Shown here: one piece after another, positions 34,480 through 43,370 of the stretch | How positions within the stretch are numbered: position 1 is the first letter of the stretch | Layout of the letters: each line of letters begins with the position of its first letter | Source: Peptococcaceae bacterium | GTDB taxonomy: Bacteria; Bacillota; Desulfitobacteriia; Desulfitobacteriales; Syntrophobotulaceae | Direction of reading: 5' to 3' | Assembly: GCA_012517475.1 (NCBI GenBank) | Contig: JAAYUV010000056.1 | Span: 1-57,266 of the forward strand | DNA: 57,266 bases | Program-made: the position numbers and the translations under genes | Notes under the pieces: model-generated | What the model was told of the DNA's origin: nothing | Databases searched by the model: none | Seen by the model: only the letters and a program-made list of their open reading frames with translations

Positions 34480-34502
34480 CTCGGGACTAGTTTGATCCCG
34501 AG
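34480..34502 (+). terminator. hairpin after the DUF3006 gene
   Basis: CTCGGGA (34480-34486) pairs with TCCCGAG (34496-34502), followed by CTTTACACATTTTT. The stem is short and the T-tract is broken, so it is a weak terminator. Confidence 0.6.
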
Positions 34503-34526
34503 CTTTACACATTTTTGCCAAACAAA

Positions 34527-34607
34527 TTAAGATATGGGTGTGGTTACTTTTTTACTTCCCTGTTTTTTCTTTTTCTTGTCAATATTTTTCGGACTTTTAT
34601 CTCCCAT
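34527..34607 (-). CDS. 26-aa lysine-rich small protein
   Basis: The frame MGDKSPKNIDKKKKKQGSKK plus VTTPIS has 26 residues and begins eight bases after GGGAGG, an excellent ribosome site. Very short lysine-rich proteins starting MG.KSPKNK..KKK are widespread but uncharacterised in Firmicutes. This matches that style. It might bind nucleic acid, but nothing proves a role. It lies between the DUF3006 gene and the acyl-CoA synthetase. Confidence 0.55.
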   Translation of the reverse strand: MGDKSPKNIDKKKKKQGSKKVTTPIS

Positions 34608-34679
34608 AACATAGCCTCCCAAATGCCAGATTATCCCTATTATTCCACACTTGGGATGGTTCCATACATTCGGATCAAT

Positions 34680-36314
34680 TTATCTTTGTGTTTGAACCGC
34701 GACGATACCCGCTGCCCCGTATTTTTCCCTTAAGCGGGGTTTTTCAATCTTTCCGGTCGGGTTGCGCGGCACTTTATCAAAAATAATTTTGCGGGGGCGT
34801 TTATAACGCGGCAAGGAGGAGCAGAAGGTTTTAATATCCTCTTCACTGCACTCGCAGTCCGGTTTTAACTCAATGATCGCTGCGGCAATTTCACCTACAC
34901 GGGCATCCGGCAGCCCAATCACGGCGACATCTTTAATGGCGGAATGGGCACGGAGAAAATCCTCGATTTGAACCGGATAGATATTCTCTCCGCCGCTGAT
35001 AATCACATCTTTTTTGCGGTCAACCAAATAAATAAATCCTTCTTCATCCATCCGGGCCATATCCCCGGTAAATAACCAGTCCCCTTTGATTGCGTTGGCG
35101 GTGGCTTCAGGATCGTTATAATAGCACTTCATAAGACCGGGTCCCTTGACAGCCAATTCCCCGACCTCTCCCTGAGGTACGGTGCAGCCATTCTCATCGG
35201 TGATTTTGACTTCCCAATTGTAACCGGGAATTCCGATAGCGCCCACTTTATGAATATTCTCGGTTCCCAGATGAACACACCCGGGACCGATCGATTCGCT
35301 CAAACCATAATTCGTATCATAAAGGTGATTGGGGAAATATTTTTTCCAACGGTGAATTAGACTGGGCGGAACCGGCTGCGCACCGATATGCATGAGCCGC
35401 CACTGGGCCAGATCGTAATCTTCCAGTTTCACATCTTCCCGGTCAATGGCATCCAGAATATCCTGGGCCCAGGGAACCAACAGCCAGACGATCGTTATTT
35501 TTTCTTCGGAGACAGTTCTGAGAATCCACTCCGGTTTTACCCCGCGCAGCAATACGGCTTTGCTTCCCGATAACAAACTGCCGAACCAGTGCATTTTTGC
35601 ACCGGTATGATAGAGCGGCGGAATGCACAGGAAATTATCTTCCCGTGTTTGGGAATGGTGATTATATTCCGTATAACAAGCCGACATCAGGCTTTGGTGG
35701 GTATGCAAAATCGCCTTCGGAAATCCTGTTGTTCCCGAAGAAAAATAGATGGCCGCATCATCCTCGTCCGAAAGCTTAACCTGCGGTGCTTCTGAAGAGC
35801 AATTAGCGGTCAGACGGTCATAGTTTTCGGCAAAAGAAGGACGGTTCTCCCCTGCAAAAAAGAGTGTTTTCACATTCGGGATCTGGTCATAAATGGTTTC
35901 CAGCCGGCCGATAAATTCCGGCCCGAAAATTAAGGCAATGGTTTCGGATAAATCCAAACAATATTTGATTTCCTCGGCTGTATAGCGAAAATTGAGCGGA
36001 ACGGCAATAGCCCCTGCTTTTAATATTCCGAAATAGATGGGAAGCCACTCCAGGCAATTCATTAAAAGAATTGCCACCTTATCCCCTTTTTTAATCCCCC
36101 GCTTGATCAGCAGATTGGCCAAACGATTGGCTTTTTCGTCAAAAACCCGCCAGGTCATTTCCCTCCGGTATTCACCTGCCGGATTGTTTTCGATCAGTTC
36201 ATATTCACGCCACGTAACATTATGACTTTCCTGAAGATCCAAATTAATTTCTTTTAAGCAGGTTTCCTGCCCGTACTGTTCCGCATTACGCGCTAAGATC
36301 TCCGTAATAGGCAT
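34680..36314 (-). CDS. AMP-forming acyl-CoA synthetase / long-chain fatty-acid-CoA ligase-like
   Basis: The 544-aa enzyme has YFSSGTTGFPKAILHTH (P-loop), YGLSESIGPG, DWLFTGDMARMDEEGFIYLVDRKKDVIISGGENIYPVQIEDFL and the catalytic lysine in NPTGKIEKPRLREKYG. It makes an acyl-CoA of unknown chain from ATP and CoA. GGGAGG lies nine bases before the ATG. It stands alone on the minus strand and is not obviously linked to the Etf/Fix operon, where another ligase lies. It is complete, unlike the synthetase relic at 30830-31795. Confidence 0.9.
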   Translation of the reverse strand: MPITEILARNAEQYGQETCLKEINLDLQESHNVTWREYELIENNPAGEYRREMTWRVFDEKANRLANLLIKRGIKKGDKVAILLMNCLEWLPIYFGILKAGAIAVPLNFRYTAEEIKYCLDLSETIALIFGPEFIGRLETIYDQIPNVKTLFFAGENRPSFAENYDRLTANCSSEAPQVKLSDEDDAAIYFSSGTTGFPKAILHTHQSLMSACYTEYNHHSQTREDNFLCIPPLYHTGAKMHWFGSLLSGSKAVLLRGVKPEWILRTVSEEKITIVWLLVPWAQDILDAIDREDVKLEDYDLAQWRLMHIGAQPVPPSLIHRWKKYFPNHLYDTNYGLSESIGPGCVHLGTENIHKVGAIGIPGYNWEVKITDENGCTVPQGEVGELAVKGPGLMKCYYNDPEATANAIKGDWLFTGDMARMDEEGFIYLVDRKKDVIISGGENIYPVQIEDFLRAHSAIKDVAVIGLPDARVGEIAAAIIELKPDCECSEEDIKTFCSSLPRYKRPRKIIFDKVPRNPTGKIEKPRLREKYGAAGIVAVQTQR

Positions 36315-36486
36315 TTTCTCTTTCCTCCCGTTCTACCCAATAACAAAAATTGTTTTTTAAATAAACCGTACTGCCTTAATGGGGTAATAATAAAGCTCTA
36401 CTAAATTATAAAGTGATGCACGCAGTTAATCAACAACCTTTTTAGACAGAACCGGCATTATCAAATTAATTAGAGAAAAATTAAAA

Positions 36487-36517
36487 GGGAACCGTTCATT
36501 GTTCATTCACGGTTCCC
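36487..36517 (-). terminator. intrinsic terminator after the spore-protein gene
   Basis: GGGAACCGT (36487-36495) pairs with ACGGTTCCC (36509-36517). On the minus strand TTTTAATTTTT follows. Confidence 0.8.
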
Positions 36518-36547
36518 CCTATTTAAGGAGTGGATACGATTTAATAA

Positions 36548-36694
36548 TTAACGCTGACCAAAGCTTTCAAAGGTTTTCTTAACCATATAGCCTCCAACGG
36601 AACCATTCTGTCTAGCGGAGGTATCAGCTCCTAAGCTTACACCCATTGCACTTGCTGCCTGACTCTTGTCTATGGGAAGTCTATATTTAGCCAT
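36548..36694 (-). CDS. small acid-soluble spore protein, alpha/beta-type, short
   Basis: The 48-aa protein has AASAMGVSLGADTSARQNGSVGG and YMVKKTFESF. The second conserved SASP block (GSVGG..VKK.I..) is plain, and the first helix region is shortened or divergent from the usual 60-70 aa members. Such proteins coat and protect DNA in spores. The ATG lies eight bases after GGAGGG. Its presence says the organism forms endospores. Expression is likely forespore-specific (sigmaG), but no promoter was judged reliable. Confidence 0.8.
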   Translation of the reverse strand: MAKYRLPIDKSQAASAMGVSLGADTSARQNGSVGGYMVKKTFESFGQR

Positions 36695-36808
36695 TATTCT
36701 TTCCCTCCTTTCTAATGGATTCTAAGCTTATTATTTCCTTATTCGATTTTGTTACTCAGGAAGTTGTTGGATAGAGTTTTGTTCATAATTTTAATTTAAA
36801 CAAAGCCG

Positions 36809-39800
36809 TTACTCCCGGGGGGAAACCTTATAGTCTCCGGCCAGCTGCCGGAGTTTGGGATCCGGCGTGCTGAACACCACCTGCCTGGAAAGGGACAGTT
36901 CCTGAAGATAAGCCAGGATATCCTCCCAAAACTCCTGCGGTTCCTGCATTTCTCCGACAGATAAACGCAAAGGCGTATCCGGGCTCTCTTCCAGGGCGGT
37001 CAGAGCGAGAGCCAGGCGATAGGCAAAATAAAGCTGCTTGATGTCGATTCCGTTCTTATCCTTGTTCTCTGATCCCGGAGAAGAGAAAGTCCGGCTCATA
37101 ATCCGCTGGGCCTTTTTTTCTAAGTCGTCTCCGTATCCGGTTTGCCATCTCTGCTGGGAAGCTTCCAATAAATTCTTCGTGTCATCCAGTGCCCGCCGGA
37201 GATTTTCATGGGTTTGCCACTGTTCCCTGGCAGTTTCCAGCCTTTTTTCCAGGTCAGGTCTTACCGGAGTATTCCGGCTCAGCTGAAGACTCTTTTCGGT
37301 ATTTGCCAGCTGGCGGCTGATGGCTTTCAGTTCCTGGTCGCAGGTTTGGAGTTCGGCTTCCCTTTCCTCATCAGAAAGGCAGGCTTCCCGTTCCAGATCG
37401 GCCAGGGGCTCCAATTCCCCGGTCAGCTGGTCCATATCCCGCTGACCGAGCTTGGTATAAAACAAAGGCTTTAATACGGCCAATTCATTTTCCGCTTCCT
37501 CTTTGATCCTCTTCTGGCAGGAAATCTGCATAATCGCTTCCAGGGCTTCATCCACATTGGATAAGGGCGAACTCCAATTGCTTAACTGTTCCCTCATCTG
37601 ATTTTTGTAGGCGGTGACTTTTTGCTCTTCCATCCTGAGCTGCTCTGTTTTGATATGCAGCAGTTCCGTCATTTCCGCCAACCGGCTTTTTCTTTGCAGG
37701 AATTCTTCCCAGCCCATGATCCAGCCGGTATAGTCTGTTTTATTTACCCTGGAATAAGCATTTTTTAACATCTGATTCCGGGAATAAATGATTCGCTGAA
37801 GATCCTTTTCCCGTCCGGCTTCTTTCCGCAGGTCGTCTATTTTGACCTGGAGGGTTTGGAGCGCTTGCTTTTGTTCCCGGTATTCTTTTTGCTTCCTGAG
37901 GAATTCTTCGTAGTCAGCCACCTGGTATTCCTGACAGTACCGGATAAGACGGGAAGTTAATCTTTCTTCCATACCGGCCAGGCCAAGCTGTTTTTCCAAA
38001 ACTCTGTCGAGGAAGCCGCTGAATTTGGAGCTGCGATGTTTGGCCAAACGACTGACAATCTGAGCTATGCGGCGTTCATCTTCTTCGGTGAGATCAGCGA
38101 TTCCTGAAAAGCTCTGAAGCTTCTCCTTCTCTTTGTGATAAGTCTCTTCTAACTTTTCAATCATTGCGGGCAGGGTCCCCAGTTGTTCCAGCTCCTTCTC
38201 CGCCGCATCCCGTTCTTCTATTAATTTCCGCAGGCGTTGGTCCTCATCTTCCGGCAATTCCGCATACCCGGTAAGCTGCAGGGAGCTTTGCATGTCAAAT
38301 ATGTCATGTTCCCGCCGCCGGATTTCCTCCGCCGTCTGATTTACCTGCTTTTGCAGAGCGGACCACACCATGCACTCTTCGCGCAAATACTCGAGCATCG
38401 CGTCGTTAACCTGGGTATTGTGGGTATAGGCCCTTAATTTTTCTTCCGCATCCTGGCAAAGTTCCACCAACAGGGACAACTCTCCCTGAATCCGCCGCAA
38501 TTCCCGGTAATCCGGGTTCTGGCGCAAAAGTTCCAGCCGTGCCCCAATTTTTTTCATATGGGCTATTTTTTCAGTAAGGTGCTCTTTCTTAGCCTGAAGG
38601 TTTTTGATTTCGATTTTGATTAAACGTTCTTCTTCCTGTTTACGGTTCCACGTCTCCCACTCGACCCGCAGGGATTCATACTCGGCTTTGATGTCCTGCA
38701 TGTTTTCGGCTTGTTCTTCCACTCTTTTTTTCGCTCTGGCCAACGAATCCCAGGCCTGCGTCAGTGAAATATCTTCATCGCCGGCCTGCTGCAAGTTGCG
38801 GAGCCGCCGGCAAAAATCATCCATCCGGTTTTCCGGCCAATAAAAAGTCCATTGATCTTTTTGTCTGTTGTTCGGGGAAGAGGCCTGCCGGTTTCTGCTT
38901 AAGGCAGCCAGGCCAATTTTTTTTACCAGTTCCCAGTGTTCCTGCTCCTCATCTTTTTGGGCATCCATCTGGCGTTTTTGTATTTCATGGTTAAAAACCT
39001 GCGTTAAGGACGGGATTCCATACAGTCCGCTCCCAACCAGAAATTTTCTCGCGCCGCCCTGTACCCCAAGCTGAGAGATGGCTTCTTTGGCATAAGGCAG
39101 AACTTCGATAAAGGAGAATCCGCCGTCCAGAAGTTTCTGCAAGGTTTTTGCGGATTCCTCCGGTTCCGGAAAAGATTCTTCCAATCTAAACCGGAACAGG
39201 TTTTTTTGCCGTTCTTCAACAGGTATACTGTCCAGTAGCTGCGCAGCCATAATTTCCAAATCACCTGTTTGCGGCAGCATTTTTTCTATATAGCGGCGCT
39301 GTCCCAGTTCCTGAAATGTAATGCGGGTTCTGCTTCCGTCGGTTTCCCCCAATAAGACGCCGTGCGGGCTGTTCTCGCGGAAACCCCTGGCTTCAACAGA
39401 GCCGCAGTCGGCCCAAACCGTTTCCCCGGCTTGCCGGATGCCGCTCCACTTCTCTTGATGTCCCAGAGCCAGGTAGGTCAAACCGCTTGCGGCAATCTGT
39501 TCTTCCTGAAGCGGGATAAACCCCTCGGTATTGCTTTCTGACTCTGCTTCCGCATGGAGAAGCATGAATCGGATCGGACCCGTATCTTCGGAAGCATAAA
39601 AATCTTCCAGAAAGGCGCTGTTCTGGCGGTAAGTCGTCCAACCCGTTCCATAGACCGTAACTCCCTTGGACGGGATATCGATTTGACTGATACTTCCGGT
39701 GAAAATATGGACGTTTTCCGGCCATTGGGTTAAACGATAGGCGGATGTCATGACAAGCGGGTCCCGTTCTCCCGGTGTAATAAAAATACTCGTTTTGCTC

Positions 39801-40039
39801 AGCCTGGCCAGGGATTTGGCGACGCGCACAACGGTTTCCTTGCGGACTGTTTCCTGTTCGAACAGGTCTCCGGTCAAAAAGAGAAAGTCCGCTTTTTCCC
39901 TTTCACAAAGAGCAAGGACCGCTTCAAATGTCCCCCACAAGTCCTGATTACGCGCGGATACCCAGGAAGAAGGACCTTCCCAGGAGCGGCTGTCGAATAA
40001 AAACCCTGCGCAATGGACAAACCGGACAGAATGAGCCAT
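36809..40039 (-). CDS. degenerate Mre11-Rad50 (YhaO-YhaN)-like fusion protein
   Basis: The 1076-aa protein has an SbcD/YhaO-like phosphoesterase fold at 1-330, a long coiled coil (about 370-960) and a YhaN/Rad50-like C-lobe. The metal ligands of the nuclease are largely lost: HCAGFLFDS (9-17) stands where HxADxHLxS is expected, PGERD (89-93) for PGNHD, GHQE (193-196) for GHxH. Only GDLFE (57-61) and MLLHAE (159-164) remain. There is no Walker A anywhere. The C-lobe keeps QLYFAYRLALA (1002-1012) but reads PLRLSVGEM where Walker B PLxLDD should be. No zinc-hook CxxC is seen. It is probably structural or regulatory in DNA-end handling. The ATG at 40039 is favoured over the GTG nine bases earlier. 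Confidence 0.8.
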   Translation of the reverse strand: MAHSVRFVHCAGFLFDSRSWEGPSSWVSARNQDLWGTFEAVLALCEREKADFLFLTGDLFEQETVRKETVVRVAKSLARLSKTSIFITPGERDPLVMTSAYRLTQWPENVHIFTGSISQIDIPSKGVTVYGTGWTTYRQNSAFLEDFYASEDTGPIRFMLLHAEAESESNTEGFIPLQEEQIAASGLTYLALGHQEKWSGIRQAGETVWADCGSVEARGFRENSPHGVLLGETDGSRTRITFQELGQRRYIEKMLPQTGDLEIMAAQLLDSIPVEERQKNLFRFRLEESFPEPEESAKTLQKLLDGGFSFIEVLPYAKEAISQLGVQGGARKFLVGSGLYGIPSLTQVFNHEIQKRQMDAQKDEEQEHWELVKKIGLAALSRNRQASSPNNRQKDQWTFYWPENRMDDFCRRLRNLQQAGDEDISLTQAWDSLARAKKRVEEQAENMQDIKAEYESLRVEWETWNRKQEEERLIKIEIKNLQAKKEHLTEKIAHMKKIGARLELLRQNPDYRELRRIQGELSLLVELCQDAEEKLRAYTHNTQVNDAMLEYLREECMVWSALQKQVNQTAEEIRRREHDIFDMQSSLQLTGYAELPEDEDQRLRKLIEERDAAEKELEQLGTLPAMIEKLEETYHKEKEKLQSFSGIADLTEEDERRIAQIVSRLAKHRSSKFSGFLDRVLEKQLGLAGMEERLTSRLIRYCQEYQVADYEEFLRKQKEYREQKQALQTLQVKIDDLRKEAGREKDLQRIIYSRNQMLKNAYSRVNKTDYTGWIMGWEEFLQRKSRLAEMTELLHIKTEQLRMEEQKVTAYKNQMREQLSNWSSPLSNVDEALEAIMQISCQKRIKEEAENELAVLKPLFYTKLGQRDMDQLTGELEPLADLEREACLSDEEREAELQTCDQELKAISRQLANTEKSLQLSRNTPVRPDLEKRLETAREQWQTHENLRRALDDTKNLLEASQQRWQTGYGDDLEKKAQRIMSRTFSSPGSENKDKNGIDIKQLYFAYRLALALTALEESPDTPLRLSVGEMQEPQEFWEDILAYLQELSLSRQVVFSTPDPKLRQLAGDYKVSPRE

Positions 40040-40265
40040 TTCCTTCACCTCGTTAACAAAAAAATAGGTATATAAAGGTAAAGTAAACTTTTATACCGCT
40101 ATATGGAGCCATACCCGGTGAATCATTTTGATACTGGGTTTTTGTTTCTATCATTGTATATCGGCAATTACATCCATATTCTTGATAGCAGACACAGCAT
40201 TTATGCTTGCGTAAGAATAAAAAAAGCCAGTATTACTTGCCTTTACACTGGAAAAAAAATCCTTG

Positions 40266-40982
40266 TCATAAACATCCCCGCTTTTCCACAAACCTCACAT
40301 ACACGGCCAAAAGGAAAACGGCTGCCGCCACCAGCAGCAAAATAATATCCAGGGCTTTAAAAGTCAGTTTGTAGTCCGGGGTCCAGGTTTTGCCATAACC
40401 GAAACCCCTGCTCACCATGGAGATAGACAGGGTATTGGCCATTTGAATGGAACTGGCAAATAAGGGGATCACGATCGGGACAAAGGAGCGAATGGAATGA
40501 AAAAATCCGCCTGTATGGCTGGTTGACCCCCGCGCTGTCTGTGCTTCGGTGATTTGAAGCCTTTTTTTGTTGAGCGCCGGGATGAAACGGAGGGCCGTCA
40601 GGAAAAGGAATGAGATCTCGCCAGGGAACTTCAACCATTGAAATAACTGCAATAAGTCGGTCTGGGAAGTATTCTGCTGAACGATCATGGAAGCCAGCAT
40701 AAAAATCAGGATCCGGACCGCGTAAGTGATCCCGAGGGCCAAGCCGCCCCCCGTATGGTTTATATTCAAGCCGGTGCAAACGAGGATTAACAGCACCAAA
40801 GGCAAAAGGGGCAGCACAAACTTCACGACCTTATCCCAAGGCAGCCTGACGAGGAAAGCAACTGCACAGGCCATGAAGAATAACCCTGCCATATACCGGG
40901 GATCATTAAAGAAAAAAGTCATGGACATATAGCCGGCAAATAGAATCGCTTTGGTCCGGATATCGATCCGTATTCTTTGCAT
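40266..40982 (-). CDS. ecfT: ECF transporter transmembrane subunit EcfT
   Basis: The 238-aa membrane protein has about six helices and the two EcfT coupling motifs: AQTARGST (A-R-G) and SMVSRGFGYGK (S-R-G). These short helices touch the ATPase subunits. GAGG lies eight bases before the ATG, and the gene starts 32 bases after the ATPase gene, as the last gene of the cobalamin-riboswitch operon cblS-cblT-ecfA-ecfT. The dedicated A and T subunits mean a group I-style, self-contained ECF transporter. Confidence 0.92.
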   Translation of the reverse strand: MQRIRIDIRTKAILFAGYMSMTFFFNDPRYMAGLFFMACAVAFLVRLPWDKVVKFVLPLLPLVLLILVCTGLNINHTGGGLALGITYAVRILIFMLASMIVQQNTSQTDLLQLFQWLKFPGEISFLFLTALRFIPALNKKRLQITEAQTARGSTSHTGGFFHSIRSFVPIVIPLFASSIQMANTLSISMVSRGFGYGKTWTPDYKLTFKALDIILLLVAAAVFLLAVYVRFVEKRGCL

Positions 40983-41014
40983 TACCGTTTCCTCACTTTA
41001 TTACGCTGAATGGT

Positions 41015-42739
41015 TCAACTTAAGCTTGACAGGGATTGCTGCAGTTGACGGAGCCTGACAATTTGCGGGGGGATGATCCCGGCCGAGGACATACATGCTT
41101 CATCCGTGAAAATTTCCCAAGGTGAGCCGCTGCGCAATATGCGGCCGTCTTTTAAGACGATGACCCGCCCGGCCTGTGCCGCCAGCTCCATATCATGGGT
41201 GATCACGATCACAGTCGTCCCCTCCCGGTGAAGCTTTTTCATGATCCCCATCATTCTTTGTGCTCCGGGCCAATCCAGTCCCTTGGTAGGTTCGTCAACA
41301 ACCAGAATATCCGGTTTGAGCACCAGGGCGGCAGCCACAGTCAGCAACTGTCGCACACTTTTTCCCAGGGTCAAAGGGTGGACCCCGCGGTATTCCGTTA
41401 AATCAAAATCATGCAGGACCTCTTCCACCCTCTTGTTTACAGCTTCGGGAGACATCCCCGCTTTCTTCAAACCAAAGGCCAACTCTTTTTCCACCGTCGT
41501 CTCGAAGAGCTGGTGATCGGGGTTTTGAAACACATACCCTACCGTTGCGGCCAACTGTGCTGTGCCGAATTCCCTGGTATTTTTACCGCTGACCCACACA
41601 TCCCCCCGGACCGGCTTTAACAAACCGTTGAGATGTTTGGTTAACGTTGTCTTCCCTGCCCCATTGGGGCCGATCAATGCGGCAAATTCCCCTTTCCCGA
41701 TTTCCAGGTGAATGTTATCCAGGCTCAATACTGAACTTGTGTACCGGTGCGTCAAACCCCGGATCACGACGGTTCCCGCGGGATTATTTTCACCCTCCTG
41801 CCCGGCTGCCTGACGATCTTTTCCTTCCTCTGAAGATTGCCGGTTCTCCGCAGCCGAAAATTCTCCGGCTGTGGCAGAAAATTCCCGGACGGGGAGCTTC
41901 GGGAGCAAGCCCGCAGCCTCTTCAATGCTCAAAGGGATCTCCCCGGCTGTCAGCCATCCTTTTTCCACAAAAGGCCAAAAATACCGGCTTACCGTTAAGG
42001 GCTTTATACCGAGAAGATAGAGCAAGGGCAGGTTTTGAAAAAGCAGCCTGGGCTCCCCCTGCCAGGCAACCTTCCCTTCTTTTAAGACGATCACCTCATC
42101 CGCTCTGTGCCAGACATCTTCAATGGCATGCTCGATCACGATTATGGTACGCGATCCTTCCCTGCGCAGCTGATCCAGGACGGCATATAACCGGGCCCGC
42201 CCTTCCGGGTCAAGCTCTGAAGCAGGTTCATCCAGAACCAGCACATCCTGGCGCATAGCCAGAACCCCGGCTAAGACCAGCCGTTGTTTTTCTCCTCCGG
42301 ACAGCTCATCGGTAGGGCGCGATTCATAGCCTGAGAGCCCTGTCTTAGCGAGTTCAGTCTGAACCCTTTCCTCAATCTCCCCGGGGGAAAGTCCCAGGTT
42401 CCTTGGGCCAAAGGCGGTATCTTCCGCTACCGTCAGCCCGATGATCTGGCTTTCCGGGTCTTGCAGGACCAGCCCCACGGTGCCGGCCAGAGACTGGGTC
42501 CGGGTCTTCCTCGCGTCTTTCCCTCCGACCCGCACTTCCCCAAGCAGTCTTCCTTCGAGCAGCTGCGGGATAATCCCGTTCAGGCAAAGGGCCAGGGAGG
42601 TTTTTCCCGCTCCATTCACCCCCATAATGACGATGAAGCGGTTACGCGGAATATTCAGGCTGATACCGCTTAAGCAGGGGGCGGCGCTGTCCGGATAATA
42701 ATACGTAAGGTCCTTTATTTGAACTGCCATATCGGTCAT
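41015..42739 (-). CDS. ecfA: ECF transporter ATPase, two fused ABC domains
   Basis: The 574-aa protein contains two nucleotide-binding domains. The first has GVNGAGKTSLALCLNG, signature LSGGEKQRL and Walker B VLVLDEPASELD. The second (from about 325) has GPNGAGKTTLTKHLNG, Q-loop VFQNPDHQLFETTVEKELAFGLKK and Walker B ILVVDEPTKGLD. Its signature is LTLGKSVRQLL instead of LSGGQ-like. An acidic linker (about 275-320) joins them. It powers the S component from the next gene upstream. The ATG at 42739 follows that gene's stop by six bases, and the ribosome site is poor, so translation is likely coupled. Confidence 0.93.
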   Translation of the reverse strand: MTDMAVQIKDLTYYYPDSAAPCLSGISLNIPRNRFIVIMGVNGAGKTSLALCLNGIIPQLLEGRLLGEVRVGGKDARKTRTQSLAGTVGLVLQDPESQIIGLTVAEDTAFGPRNLGLSPGEIEERVQTELAKTGLSGYESRPTDELSGGEKQRLVLAGVLAMRQDVLVLDEPASELDPEGRARLYAVLDQLRREGSRTIIVIEHAIEDVWHRADEVIVLKEGKVAWQGEPRLLFQNLPLLYLLGIKPLTVSRYFWPFVEKGWLTAGEIPLSIEEAAGLLPKLPVREFSATAGEFSAAENRQSSEEGKDRQAAGQEGENNPAGTVVIRGLTHRYTSSVLSLDNIHLEIGKGEFAALIGPNGAGKTTLTKHLNGLLKPVRGDVWVSGKNTREFGTAQLAATVGYVFQNPDHQLFETTVEKELAFGLKKAGMSPEAVNKRVEEVLHDFDLTEYRGVHPLTLGKSVRQLLTVAAALVLKPDILVVDEPTKGLDWPGAQRMMGIMKKLHREGTTVIVITHDMELAAQAGRVIVLKDGRILRSGSPWEIFTDEACMSSAGIIPPQIVRLRQLQQSLSSLS

Positions 42740-42745
42740 GGTTTC

Positions 42746-43282
42746 TTACTTGAGCAAGGAGCTTTGTTTTAAAGCCTTATAGGCGATCCCGGATAAAACG
42801 ACATTAATGGCTGAACCGGCAACGAGGAAAGGCATTACTCCGATGACTGCGCCCATTCCTCCCATGGGAAGCATAATAAACGACGAGACCACGCCGTTTA
42901 AAATCGTCGCGACAACCATGGCCGGAATGAGTCCCAATTTTTTATTTATCAAACGATAGCTGATTGCCCAGAGAGCCATCAGTACGGCAATCACCAGATG
43001 AAGCGGAATGGTTAAAGGAAAACCAACCACTGCCGAGGTCAGGATATGTCCTAAAGCGATAATGACGGCGCCCTCGAAACCGCCGAAAGCCAGGGCCGCA
43101 AAATAACCGGGTGCGGAATCCAACCCGATGGTGCAGACGGGGCTTGGAATCTTAATGAACGAACCTACCGCGCTCAAGGCGATAAAAATAGCCATAATCG
43201 CCAGTCTCCTGGCATTCCAGAAAGGTTTTTTGAGATCTTCTTTCATATTGCTTTGAATGCTTACTTGTGTCATCATTATCAT
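42746..43282 (-). CDS. cblT: ECF transporter S component, probable alpha-ribazole transporter CblT
   Basis: The 178-aa membrane protein has about six helices. It starts with a charged tail and ARRLAIMAIFIALSAVGSFIKIPSP, followed by GYFAALAFGGFEGAVIIALGHILTSAVVGFPLTIPLHL. This is the plan of an ECF substrate-binding subunit. Known CblT proteins import alpha-ribazole for cobalamin repair. The assignment rests mainly on its place directly after the alpha-ribazole kinase gene and under a cobalamin riboswitch. A corrinoid or DMB carrier cannot be excluded. Several ATGs crowd the start (43282, 43276, 43273). GGAG precedes all of them, and 43282 is given. Confidence 0.75.
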   Translation of the reverse strand: MIMMTQVSIQSNMKEDLKKPFWNARRLAIMAIFIALSAVGSFIKIPSPVCTIGLDSAPGYFAALAFGGFEGAVIIALGHILTSAVVGFPLTIPLHLVIAVLMALWAISYRLINKKLGLIPAMVVATILNGVVSSFIMLPMGGMGAVIGVMPFLVAGSAINVVLSGIAYKALKQSSLLK

Positions 43283-43307
43283 CCATCTCCAATCATTTTT
43301 TTCATTT

Positions 43308-43363
43308 TCTTTTGAGATTTTCTTCTTCACTTTTTTGAGATTCTTCTTGAGATTTTTTTTTAA
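43308..43363. repeat. short A-rich direct repeats between cblS and cblT
   Basis: On the minus strand an AAATCTCAA-like unit recurs three times, separated by A- and G-rich stretches (AAGAAG, AAAAAAGTGAAGAAG). The array fills the 90-base space before the cblT starts and would make an unstructured, A-rich leader. It overlaps a longer but unlikely reading of the cblT frame. Confidence 0.5.
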
Positions 43364-43370
43364 GAACCTT

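Noticed and set aside
40103-40345. 80-aa plus-strand frame between the Mre11-like gene and ecfT
   Set aside because: No ribosome site or family features, and it overlaps the ecfT 3' end in antisense.
41647-42258. 203-aa plus-strand frame inside ecfA
   Set aside because: Antisense shadow of the ABC domains in a GC-richer stretch.
43308-43363. Upstream extension of cblT through the A-rich repeats
   Set aside because: The added residues are low-complexity, and the ribosome site GGAG lies just before the internal ATGs.
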